DNA from: Bacteroidia bacterium | GTDB lineage: Bacteria; Bacteroidota; Bacteroidia; NS11-12g; UBA9320 | DNA length: 64,000 nt | Direction: 5' to 3' | NCBI GenBank assembly: GCA_018402155.1 | Contig: JAGYJG010000001.1 | Coordinates: 2,252,501-2,316,500, forward strand | Part shown: one piece after another, positions 8,252 to 16,461 of the stretch | Layout: the number at the start of each line of letters is the position of its first letter | Position numbering within the stretch: the stretch's first letter is position 1 | Translations under genes and position numbers: made by a program | Notes under the pieces: generated by a model | Told to the model about the DNA's origin: nothing | What the model saw: only the letters and a program-made list of their open reading frames with translations | Database searches by the model: none

Positions 8252-10753
8252 ATGCGAAAAATACTTTTAACACTACTTATTGTCCGTAGCGTTTGCACAT
8301 TTTCTCAGGGTTTAGACCCTATGAATACAGTCATTATTGATTATGATAATCCTAAGAAATATGAAATTGGTGGACTTACCGTTTCTGGAAACGAATTTAC
8401 TCCTACCAATGTCATTATTCTAGTAACCGGTTTGCGTGCCGGACAATCTGTAACTGTGCCTGGAGACGACATCTCTCAGGCTATCGAAAAATTATGGAAA
8501 CAAGGTCGATTTAGTGATATTGAGGTGGTAATCACTAAGACGGAAGGAACTAAAATATTTCTTAATATTATAGTTTCCGAAAGGCCTCGACTCAGTAAGT
8601 ATTCTATTAAAGGTTTGCGCAAGGGTGAGACCAATAATATACGTGATGAAATAACCTTAAAAAAAAATCAACTCATAACAGAAGACCTTATCAATGCTTC
8701 TCGTAGAGAAATAAAAGCATACTTCTATGAGAAAGGGTACTATGCCGTAAATACATCTTTTCAGCGTGAAGAAGATAACGAAAAACCAAACTATCAAGTA
8801 CTTCGTATCGATATAGATAAAGGGAAAAAGATGAAGTTGCAAGACGTTAAGTTTGTAGGAAACCAAAATATAGAAGACAAAAAACTACGGAAACTGCTCA
8901 AGCCCAAACGGATGTATAAAAAATTTAATCCATTTGCTTCATCTAAGTTTGTAAAAGAAACGTACGAAGAGACTAAACCTCTTTTATTACAGAAGTATAG
9001 TACCCTAGGCTACCGCGACGCTACCTTGCTATATGACTCTATAGTGCAAGTGGCAGAAGATAGGGTAGAGCTGCGCATAGGAGTAAGTGAGGGAAGAAAG
9101 TACTATTTTAGAAACATAACCTGGACTGGAAATACCAAGTATAGAACATCGCTACTTGACACCCTTTTGAGTATCAAAAAAGGAGAAGTTTATGACCAAT
9201 CTCGCTTGGAAAGTAAGCTCTTTATGAGCGAAAATGGTTTTGATATATCTAGTTTATATATGGATGATGGCTACTTATTTTTTAATGTAAACCCTGTTGA
9301 AGTGCTAGTAGAAGGAGATAGTATAGATCTAGAAATGCGCATATATGAAGGTAAACAAGCTACAGTAAACCGAGTGACTATAGTAGGAAATGATAAAACT
9401 AGTGATTTTGTAGCGCTTCGTGTTATTCGAACTAGGCCTGGTGATAAATTTAGCCGAAGTGATATTCAACGTAGTATGCGGGAATTGTCTCAACTTGGAT
9501 TTTTTGACCCAGAAGGTTTGGATGTTAATCCACAACCAAACCCTCAAAATGGAACTGTAGATATAGAATATAAGGTGACTGAAAAACCTAGTGACCAGAT
9601 AGAAGCGTCAGGTGGTTGGGGTGGTTTTGGTGGGTTTGTTGGAACCTTGGGGCTTACTCTCAATAATTTTAGCTCCCGAAAAATATTTAAAAAAGGTGGC
9701 TGGGACCCAATACCTGCAGGCGATGGTCAAAAACTATCATTGCGTGCCCAAAGTAATGGTCCTCAGTTTCAAGGCTATAACTTCTCTTTTACTGAACCAT
9801 GGTTGGGTGGTAAAAAACCAAATTCGCTCAGCGTTAGCTTATTCCACAACGTTCAATCTACTTTTTCATTTGAAAAAAATAGACCCAAATTCACTACCTC
9901 TGGTATTACCATCGGTTTTGGTAAACAACTCAAATTTCCGGATGACTATTTTTCCTTTCAATCTTCTGTAACCTATCAACGTTATGGGCTAAATGATTGG
10001 GCAAATTTCGGCGCAGCAGAACTTGGATTTACCAATGGAATTGCTAATAACATAAGTTTTACCAATATCATTGCTCGAAATAGTACAAATCATCCCATTT
10101 ACCCTACCGAGGGAAGTACGTTTAGTGCCAGTATCCAAATGACACCACCCTATTCTTTATTGGGAAGTAAAAAAGATTTTACAGATGTGAACCTTTCGCA
10201 GCAAGAAAGATATGAGTGGATAGAATTAGTGAAGACTAAATTTAGTGGGCAGTGGTTTTTAGGCATTGGCGAGGGAAAACGCAAGCTAGTGATATCGCCA
10301 GCTTACAGATTTGGTGCGGTAAATCAATGGAATAGAGATGTAGGTCAATCGCCTTTTGAGCTTTTTCGTGTTGGTGGTAGCGGTCTGTCTAACTTTGTTT
10401 TGTATGGTACAGATATCATTTCTCAGCGGGGATTTGACGAAGGTAGAGTAAGTGACCCAACAAGAGGGCAGGGTTCATTACCTATTTTTACGAAGTATAC
10501 ATTAGAAGTCAGATATCCACTCACCGTTGGTCAATCATCTACCATTTTTGCTCAAACATTCTTAGAAGCTGGTAATGCTTATAATAATTTTGAAGAGTTT
10601 AATCCTTTTGATGTGCGAAGAGCGGGAGGACTAGGTGTGAGACTATTTTTACCCATGTTTGGCCTACTTGGTGTAGATTATGCATGGCCCATGGATCCTC
10701 TACCCGGACAAACAGGCGGACAGTTTCACTTTTTTATAGGCCAGCAGTTTTAA
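8252..10753 (+). CDS. bamA: Outer-membrane protein assembly factor BamA
   Basis: An 833-aa Omp85-family protein. A short signal peptide is followed by repeated POTRA domains up to about residue 440 (segments such as IGGLTVSGNEFTPTNVI, KLQDVKFVGNQNIEDKKL and ATVNRVTIVGNDKTSD mark domain starts). The rest is the 16-stranded surface-antigen barrel: GGWGGFGGFVGTLGLTLNNF begins it, FNPFDVRRAGGLGVR follows, and the chain ends in FHFFIGQQF with a terminal aromatic. It inserts barrel proteins into the outer membrane. The uppS-bamA order is common in Bacteroidota; no skp/ompH gene follows here. Confidence 0.96.
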   Translation: MRKILLTLLIVRSVCTFSQGLDPMNTVIIDYDNPKKYEIGGLTVSGNEFTPTNVIILVTGLRAGQSVTVPGDDISQAIEKLWKQGRFSDIEVVITKTEGTKIFLNIIVSERPRLSKYSIKGLRKGETNNIRDEITLKKNQLITEDLINASRREIKAYFYEKGYYAVNTSFQREEDNEKPNYQVLRIDIDKGKKMKLQDVKFVGNQNIEDKKLRKLLKPKRMYKKFNPFASSKFVKETYEETKPLLLQKYSTLGYRDATLLYDSIVQVAEDRVELRIGVSEGRKYYFRNITWTGNTKYRTSLLDTLLSIKKGEVYDQSRLESKLFMSENGFDISSLYMDDGYLFFNVNPVEVLVEGDSIDLEMRIYEGKQATVNRVTIVGNDKTSDFVALRVIRTRPGDKFSRSDIQRSMRELSQLGFFDPEGLDVNPQPNPQNGTVDIEYKVTEKPSDQIEASGGWGGFGGFVGTLGLTLNNFSSRKIFKKGGWDPIPAGDGQKLSLRAQSNGPQFQGYNFSFTEPWLGGKKPNSLSVSLFHNVQSTFSFEKNRPKFTTSGITIGFGKQLKFPDDYFSFQSSVTYQRYGLNDWANFGAAELGFTNGIANNISFTNIIARNSTNHPIYPTEGSTFSASIQMTPPYSLLGSKKDFTDVNLSQQERYEWIELVKTKFSGQWFLGIGEGKRKLVISPAYRFGAVNQWNRDVGQSPFELFRVGGSGLSNFVLYGTDIISQRGFDEGRVSDPTRGQGSLPIFTKYTLEVRYPLTVGQSSTIFAQTFLEAGNAYNNFEEFNPFDVRRAGGLGVRLFLPMFGLLGVDYAWPMDPLPGQTGGQFHFFIGQQF

Positions 10754-10797
10754 TCATAAAAAAGTTCTTTTATTTATACAAAGAATAGTAAAAGGCC

Positions 10798-11343
10798 GTA
10801 AAAGTTATCTCGGCTATTTTCCTATTTAGTTGCTTCTCTGCATGTATCCCAACGGTTACTTGTAGTGAGCCACAGCCTAAAGGGTCTGGCAATTTATCGA
10901 AATTTATAAGCCGCCTAAAGGGTGAATATTCCGGCTTGGCTAATCATTCTGTCTTTGTAATTGGTGACACGTGGATTGAACACAGGTATAAACTAGAACA
11001 AAAACTAAATGCCACCCAACCAGATAGTGGATCGCAACTTCTTAACCCTCGTTTATATTCATTAGCAACCGAAAATAATTTAATAAAGCCGGCTAATGAC
11101 AGTTTGTTAACACCTATTTATTTTATTGACACTATATTTCAGATGAATAATGATAATATTGTAAGGAGATTTAAAAGCTATTATTTTTTGAATAATCGGT
11201 ATGATCACGAAATTTGGGAAGTAAATAAAATAGAAGTATTAAAAGGACAGCAAAACTGGATATTGAAAAGTTGGAAATATAGCAGACTCAGCGCAGGAAA
11301 CGGTTGCACCTTGCAGCTTTGTTACAACAAACAGCTTAAATAA
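10798..11343 (+). CDS. Putative lipoprotein of unknown function with no canonical start codon
   Basis: The first ordinary start is a TTG at 10936 (135 aa), but the same frame is open back to a stop at 10789. Read from 10798, it encodes V-KVISAIFLFSCFSAC, a convincing lipoprotein signal with lipobox FSAC. No ATG, GTG or TTG exists upstream in this frame; the codon at the expected start is GTA, one base from GTG. Either the start has been lost, a base is misread, or a rare start is used. The body (GEYSGLANHSVFVIGDTWIEHRY, W-rich C-terminus) matches no family I recognise. It follows bamA and may be a degenerate tail of that operon. Confidence 0.5.
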   Translation, partial: VKVISAIFLFSCFSACIPTVTCSEPQPKGSGNLSKFISRLKGEYSGLANHSVFVIGDTWIEHRYKLEQKLNATQPDSGSQLLNPRLYSLATENNLIKPANDSLLTPIYFIDTIFQMNNDNIVRRFKSYYFLNNRYDHEIWEVNKIEVLKGQQNWILKSWKYSRLSAGNGCTLQLCYNKQLK

Positions 11344-11466
11344 TTTATAAAAATTAAGGTTTTAGCGACATCGAAATATTTGTATTGCTAAAGAAAAATT
11401 GACTGTAATGGCAGCTTACTTGTCCAAAAACTCAAACATCAGTCTCCTATACCACTGATTTTAACC

Positions 11467-11847
11467 CTAGCGTGGGTTGTGTCTGAAGTAATATACCAGC
11501 ATATTGCCAGAATTTTTATTAGTGGCAAGTGGGATATTATGTACGTCGCATAGTCTGAGTAGCATAGATATATCCACGTCATGTGGGTGTTTGTCTAGTG
11601 GATCCCTAAAAAATATAAGTGCGCTTATTTCTCCGCGAGTAATCATAGCACCTATTTCAGCATCTCCACCCATCGGACCCGAAGCCACGCGTTGCACCTT
11701 GGTAACTCCAGCGTCTACTAACATTTTTCCTGTAGTACCTGTGGCTATTACGTCTATATTTTCCTGGTTAAAAAAATCAAGCCGTTTCAGTACAAAAGAA
11801 ACCATATCAGCCTTTTTCCCATCGTGAGCTATAAGTGCAAATTTCAT
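11467..11847 (-). CDS. mgsA: Methylglyoxal synthase
   Basis: A 126-aa protein that converts dihydroxyacetone phosphate to methylglyoxal in the cytosol. I use the ATG at 11847, giving MKFALIAHDGKK, rather than an in-frame TTG 30 bases upstream. Conserved elements are IAHDGKK, ATGTTGKML, the SGPMGGDAEIGAMI active-site loop and FFRDPLDKHPHDVDISMLLRLC with the phosphate-binding residues. It lies 4 bases downstream of a hydroxyacyl-CoA dehydrogenase-like gene and is probably co-transcribed with it. Confidence 0.95.
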   Translation of the reverse strand: MKFALIAHDGKKADMVSFVLKRLDFFNQENIDVIATGTTGKMLVDAGVTKVQRVASGPMGGDAEIGAMITRGEISALIFFRDPLDKHPHDVDISMLLRLCDVHNIPLATNKNSGNMLVYYFRHNPR

Positions 11848-11851
11848 AGGC

Positions 11852-12514
11852 TTACTTTTCTGTTGCAAAACTAGCAAGATATTCTGTTTTGAGCAGGTGA
11901 CAAATTTTATATCGCTCGTCTTTAGTATCTTGATAGAGCGCTTCTAATGTTTCATAAACGTGGTCTAGCCCAATTTCTTGACTCCAAGCAAATGGACCTT
12001 TTGGGTACGCTGTTCCCAGACGCATACCAAGGTCTATGTCCTCTCGCGATGCCGTACCCTCTTGCACCGTGTAGTAAGCTTCATTTATAATCATGCATAC
12101 GATGCGCGGAGTTACTAAGCCTACTCGGCTCTTCACAAAACGGGTTTCTAAGCCGAGTTCTTTTAGTTTTTCTGTGGCTATGGCTTCATCATTTGGGTGG
12201 GTTGCACAGCATTCTACCAATGGTCTGTTAATGAATGTGGGCAAAGTATTCATACCAATAATGGTGGTAGAGGGTAATGTACCAAGCTCAGCATAAAGCT
12301 CCTCTAGCTGCACTTTTACGGTGCCTACTACTATTAATTTATTTTCTAGATGTATATATTGACTTATTTGTTCCGGGGTATCATCAAAATCAAGATCAAA
12401 AAGTATATCGTATTTATCTATTTCTGTACCTTTGAAGGGTACAATGGGGTGAGTAGAGATGAGCTGTCTCAATTCCTCCAATTGATTGGGCTGCCCTTTT
12501 GCTGCTATATACAT
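11852..12514 (-). CDS. 3-hydroxyacyl-CoA dehydrogenase-like protein, N-terminal Rossmann part degenerate
   Basis: A 220-aa protein; the start is set at ATG 12514 because a promoter fits just upstream and the earlier TTG reading would overlap it. The second half (FINRPLVECC, FVKSRVGLVTPRIVCMIINEAYYTVQEGTASREDIDLGMRLG and GPFAWSQEIG) is the C-terminal helical domain of 3-hydroxybutyryl/hydroxyacyl-CoA dehydrogenases. The N-terminal part is short and lacks the GxGxxG NAD loop. Full enzymes are about 280-300 aa, so it may be catalytically altered. Pairing with mgsA is notable but unexplained. Confidence 0.75.
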   Translation of the reverse strand: MYIAAKGQPNQLEELRQLISTHPIVPFKGTEIDKYDILFDLDFDDTPEQISQYIHLENKLIVVGTVKVQLEELYAELGTLPSTTIIGMNTLPTFINRPLVECCATHPNDEAIATEKLKELGLETRFVKSRVGLVTPRIVCMIINEAYYTVQEGTASREDIDLGMRLGTAYPKGPFAWSQEIGLDHVYETLEALYQDTKDERYKICHLLKTEYLASFATEK

Positions 12515-12521
12515 TGCGAAG

Positions 12522-12551
12522 CAAAGGTATAGCCCAAAACTGAATAGCAAA
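12522..12551 (-). promoter_or_regulatory. Promoter of the HADH-like/mgsA operon
   Basis: On the reverse strand TTTG (12548-12551) is followed by 18 bases and then TACCTTTG (12522-12529), a good match to the Bacteroidota consensus TTTG-N17-20-TAnnTTTG. Only 7 bases separate the -7 box from the ATG, so the transcript should be nearly leaderless. The divergent RidA gene starts a few bases beyond the -33 element. Confidence 0.6.
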
Positions 12552-12558
12552 AAATATA

Positions 12559-12939
12559 ATGTCTAAAAAAATAATTAGTACCGCAAATGCTCCATCGGCT
12601 ATAGGGCCTTATTCTCAAGCAATATTGGCTGGAGATACTTTATACTGTAGTGGACAAATTGCCATAAATCCTGAAACAGGAAATTTGGTTTTGGATAATA
12701 TAGAGGTAGAAACCCACCAAGTAATGAAAAATATTGAAGCAGTTTTGGATGCTGCTCAAATGTCATTGAAAAACGTGGTGAAATGCTCTATTTTTATGAG
12801 TAGTATGAATCATTATAAAACTATAAACGAGGTGTATGCCACATATTTTACAGATAATCCGCCGGCTAGAGAGGCGGTAGCAGTCAAAACTCTTCCTAAA
12901 GATGTAAATGTAGAAATTAGCGTTATTGCAGTGAAATAA
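12559..12939 (+). CDS. ridA: RidA family reactive imine/enamine deaminase
   Basis: A 126-aa protein of the YjgF/YER057c/UK114 family that hydrolyses 2-aminoacrylate and similar imines, protecting PLP enzymes. Signatures are NAPSAIGPYSQAI at the N-terminus, YCSGQIAINPETG in the middle and NPPAREAVAVKTLPKDVNVEISVIAVK at the end, with the conserved Arg (in PAREAV) and acidic residue of the active site. Length is typical. It is divergent from the HADH-like gene. Confidence 0.93.
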   Translation: MSKKIISTANAPSAIGPYSQAILAGDTLYCSGQIAINPETGNLVLDNIEVETHQVMKNIEAVLDAAQMSLKNVVKCSIFMSSMNHYKTINEVYATYFTDNPPAREAVAVKTLPKDVNVEISVIAVK

Positions 12940-13072
12940 GCTATTTCTTGCTCTAATTTCTAAAAAAAACACATGAACACATCTAAATACAGAATATTTG
13001 TAGCAGTGACTTAAGTACAATAATTATACCCCGAGCAATATTTGCAAGGCACTAAAAAATACGAAAAAAGTA

Positions 13073-13804
13073 ATGGTAAAAATAAAAAATCAAGTACCCA
13101 ACATTCTCACTTTAGCCAATTTGATATGTGGTACGCTAATTATTATTGCGGGATTTCAACTACAATTTGCAACCGTGGCTTGGTTAGCTGCACTAGCCAT
13201 CATATTCGACTTTTTGGATGGTACAGTAGCTCGATTATTGGGCGTTACTTCATCTGTAGGCAAGGAGCTAGACTCTATGGCAGATATGGTAAGTTTTGGT
13301 GTAGCACCCGCTTTAGTGTTGTATAACTATTGGCAGAACGAACTTTTTGAGGGAGACATAACATCTCTATGGGACACCTCATCTTGGAACAATTTATTGA
13401 TATACTTTCCGCTGCTTATTTCTGCGTTTGCAGGTTACAGATTAGCGAAATTTAATATTTCTGAACAAGCTGCAGACTATTTTCAAGGGCTGCCAACACC
13501 GGCACTAGCGGTGGCGTGTTTCGCACTTCCATTGGCAGCAGAACAGCACCAGTGGTCCAATGTTATGTTCACTCATCCCATATTTATCATTGGATTCTGT
13601 CTACTAGGAGGAATATTGTTAGTGAGTGATTTTAAACTGTTTTCACTAAAACTGGGTTCTAAAAATACCAGACTCAATCTGTGGAGACTAGCATTGGTAA
13701 TAGTGTGTATTGTGCTAATTTTATGGTTACATTTTGTGGGAGCATTTTTATGTTTAGTCGTTTATCTTATCTTTTCCATATTAACTCAGAAAATCATAGC
13801 CTAA
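13073..13804 (+). CDS. pssA: CDP-diacylglycerol-serine O-phosphatidyltransferase
   Basis: A 243-aa multi-span membrane protein. Residues 46-71 carry the full CDP-alcohol phosphatidyltransferase signature D-x2-DG-x2-AR-x8-G-x3-D-x3-D (Asp46, Asp49, Gly50, Ala53, Arg54, Gly63, Asp67, Asp71). VSFGVAPALVLY right after it is typical of the PssA subclass, which makes phosphatidylserine, the precursor of phosphatidylethanolamine. Several hydrophobic helices follow, and the C-terminus is hydrophobic. The start is ATG at 13073. Confidence 0.92.
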   Translation: MVKIKNQVPNILTLANLICGTLIIIAGFQLQFATVAWLAALAIIFDFLDGTVARLLGVTSSVGKELDSMADMVSFGVAPALVLYNYWQNELFEGDITSLWDTSSWNNLLIYFPLLISAFAGYRLAKFNISEQAADYFQGLPTPALAVACFALPLAAEQHQWSNVMFTHPIFIIGFCLLGGILLVSDFKLFSLKLGSKNTRLNLWRLALVIVCIVLILWLHFVGAFLCLVVYLIFSILTQKIIA

Positions 13805-13846
13805 AATTCCTTATTTGTTCTTTACTTTGCTCTAAATTAAAATAGC

Positions 13847-15118
13847 ATGGCAGACAAAATATTTGACCTTATAGCATTAGAATTAGAACGTCAGCAGCAC
13901 GGTATAGAGCTCATAGCCTCCGAAAATTTCACCTCAGAAAATGTGATGAAAGCAGTAGGGAGCGTACTAACTAATAAATATGCAGAAGGGCTTCCAAACA
14001 AGCGATACTACGGAGGGTGTGAGATAGTAGACCAGGTAGAGCAGCTAGCCATAGATAGAGCCAAACAACTCTTTGGAGCCGCCTGGGTTAATGTACAACC
14101 CCATAGTGGGGCACAGGCTAATGCTGCAGTTATGCTGGGCATACTTCAAGCAGGAGATCAGATTCTAGGTTTTGATTTATCGCACGGCGGGCACCTTACA
14201 CATGGAAGTTCTGTTAATTTTTCTGGAAAACTCTATACACCTGCTTTTTATGGAGTAGAAGAGGATTCTGGTCTCATAGATATGGACAAGGTAGAAGCTA
14301 AGGCAAAATCGGTAAAACCAAAACTCATTATCTGTGGGGCTTCTTCATATTCTAGAGACTGGGATTATGCCAGATTTAGAAAAATAGCAAACGACGTAGG
14401 AGCACTTTTGCTTGCTGACATATCACATCCTAGCGGGCTTATAGCTGCGGGCTTGCTCAATGATCCTTTGCCACATTGCCACATCGTAACTACCACTACA
14501 CACAAAACACTTCGTGGGCCACGCGGTGGTATGATTATGATGGGAGAGGATTTTGATAATCCGTGGGGTCTTACCACACCAAAAGGTGAGGTGAAAAAGA
14601 TGAGTGCAGTGCTAGACGGAGCGGTGTTCCCAGGTACACAGGGCGGCCCATTAGAGCATGTAATTGCTGCAAAGGCCGTGGCGTATGAAGAAGCACTACA
14701 ACCTAGCTACAAGGCGTATGCAAAACAAGTCATACTTAATGCTGCTGCACTGGCGAAAGCTATGGTAACTAGAGGATACAAAATCATCTCTGGTGGTACA
14801 GACAACCATATGATGCTCATAGATTTGAGACCCAAAAATGCAGAATTAACTGGAAAATTGGCAGAAAACGCCTTAGTGAAAGCAGATATTACGCTCAATA
14901 AAAATGCTGTACCGTTTGAAACTAGGTCGCCATTTGTGACCTCCGGTATACGCATAGGAACACCAGCTATAACAACTCGTGGAATGAAAGAGCATCATAT
15001 GGAACGTGTAGCAGACCTAATAGACCGCGTGCTGATGAATCCAAAAGATGACAACAACCTATCTTCGATAAAAAAAGAGGTAAATACATGGATGAAAGAT
15101 TTCCCGTTGTACGGATAA
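13847..15118 (+). CDS. glyA: Serine hydroxymethyltransferase
   Basis: A 423-aa PLP enzyme that interconverts serine and glycine with transfer of a one-carbon unit to tetrahydrofolate. The N-terminus reads [17 protein letters not shown], and [11 protein letters not shown] and [11 protein letters not shown] follow. The PLP lysine is Lys220 in [14 protein letters not shown]. The length and all signature blocks are normal. It is an independent unit: a terminator follows the gene. It feeds the one-carbon pool used by MetF encoded at 54.6 kb. Confidence 0.97.
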   Translation: MADKIFDLIALELERQQHGIELIASENFTSENVMKAVGSVLTNKYAEGLPNKRYYGGCEIVDQVEQLAIDRAKQLFGAAWVNVQPHSGAQANAAVMLGILQAGDQILGFDLSHGGHLTHGSSVNFSGKLYTPAFYGVEEDSGLIDMDKVEAKAKSVKPKLIICGASSYSRDWDYARFRKIANDVGALLLADISHPSGLIAAGLLNDPLPHCHIVTTTTHKTLRGPRGGMIMMGEDFDNPWGLTTPKGEVKKMSAVLDGAVFPGTQGGPLEHVIAAKAVAYEEALQPSYKAYAKQVILNAAALAKAMVTRGYKIISGGTDNHMMLIDLRPKNAELTGKLAENALVKADITLNKNAVPFETRSPFVTSGIRIGTPAITTRGMKEHHMERVADLIDRVLMNPKDDNNLSSIKKEVNTWMKDFPLYG

Positions 15119-15140
15119 GTCACGTCTTGTTTAATATTAA

Positions 15141-15173
15141 AAAAGGCATCAACGCAAAGTTGGTGTTTTTTTT
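15141..15173 (+). terminator. Rho-independent terminator after glyA
   Basis: GGCATCAAC-GCAAA-GTTGGTGTT forms an 8-9 bp stem with two wobble pairs and a 5-base loop, followed by a run of eight or more T. It lies 22 bases past the glyA stop. Confidence 0.7.
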
Positions 15174-15241
15174 GGCCCCTAAAATCTAATTTGTCTTATA
15201 ACGAAGCTGGTGCAGCTGCTAGCAAAAAGTAACTAAGTTAG

Positions 15242-16060
15242 TTAGGGTAGGGTTCTAGAAAAACCAAAACGCATACCGTAATTATGAGTAAGAGTAGGAA
15301 TAAATAGGGATTGCAGGCCTTGAATGGTGGCAAATAGATTGAAATTATTAAGTCTATATTCTGCGGATTCCTGCCAGAGTAAGCCAGTAAAATTTCCATA
15401 ACCTAAACTCGAATACAATTCAAACTTTTTACTAAATTTTTGACTCAAACCGAGCGTGCCGGAGATACCATATCTGCCTAAATCTATTGCTCTGATATCT
15501 GCTATTAATGTGCTCTTTTCATTAATTTTATACTTCCAAGCGATGTGTATTCTACTAGGCAATGAAACCCAATTCATCGGTGATCGTGCATTATCTAAAA
15601 CAGACAGATAATTGCTATCAATATACTGATTCAGTGAATTCGTGTCTCTTACTAGGTCATATCCTATACCAGTAAAACGGAAGTTAGTATCTAAATTAAG
15701 GCGTGAAATATCAAACAGACGAGTCATGTTTAGGTCGTGTATGCTTACGCTTATAGTCTGCTTCTTATTAAAGTGGTAATCTACATCAAAATCCAAAACA
15801 ACACCAATACCTTGAGGCGAGTTAGTTTTTTTTTCAGAAATCATAAAATCTTGTGTAATAACATCAATATACTCACCCTTTGGCGCAGTATACAGCGACA
15901 TTTCTTTGGCAGAAACAGATCTAAAATCCGATACAGCATTTAAACCAAAGGAGAGTTTACTTTGAAATGTCTTGGTATTACATATACGGTATGAAGCTCC
16001 TGCTGCATATCCGCTGTAGCGCAAAAAACGTAAATTATTAGTTTGTAAAGTCGTGTTCAT
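15242..16060 (-). pseudogene. DUF5723-like outer-membrane protein, C-terminal fragment after frameshift
   Basis: This 272-residue reading frame is the C-terminal two thirds of a DUF5723-like barrel protein. Upstream of its first ATG the frame reads LFFFGNAAHM, the conserved core of this family, and continues from the N-terminal half located in another frame (16057-16461). Adding one A to the A5 run at 16080-16084 (T on the coding strand) joins them as SYFFFGNAAHM. The fragment has no signal peptide of its own, and many amphipathic strands (for example WVSLPSRIHIAWKYKI). I infer one broken gene of about 407 aa. Confidence 0.75.
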
Positions 16061-16461
16061 ATGAGCTGCATTTCCAAAGAAAAATAGCTCAGAGATAGGT
16101 TTTTACCAGTGTAGCCAGTCATAGATGCTGCACTAGTATATATCCCCCACTTCTTATTTAGTTTATACTCTGCTCTTAGAAATGCTCTACTATGTAAGTT
16201 TACCCTTTTTTTATCTCCATCCAAGAATGTTTGTTTCGCTTTTGCTGTGAAGGACGATCTAAGTAAGATATCACTAAACATAGTAGTATTTATAACATTA
16301 GAATTTGCACTGCCTTCTAGGCTAATTTGAATGCTTTTAGGTTCCCACGCTTGGTTAAACCTATTTCCTAAAAAACTGAAACTATCTAACTGTTGACCAA
16401 AAGCAGCATCAGAAGCAACAGCAGAAATAAATAGAAGGAAGACTTTAAAAATTGTTTTCAT
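16057..16461 (-). pseudogene. DUF5723-like outer-membrane protein, N-terminal fragment before frameshift
   Basis: A 134-residue frame that begins MKTIFKVFLLFISAVASDAAFGQ, a signal peptide, and runs through SFLGNRFNQAWEP and AEYKLNKKWGIYTSAASMTGYTGKN before ending at a premature TGA. The last residues (SLEMQLI) are out of frame with the family. The two halves are parts of one gene; see the C-terminal fragment. Its start overlaps the end of the upstream lipoprotein gene by 17 bases, showing tight co-expression. A true protein of 134 aa seems unlikely because a barrel could not be completed. Confidence 0.75.

Noticed and set aside
10936-11343. 135-aa protein starting at TTG 10936 as the complete gene
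   Set aside because: The same frame encodes a lipoprotein signal upstream, so the TTG is probably not the true start.
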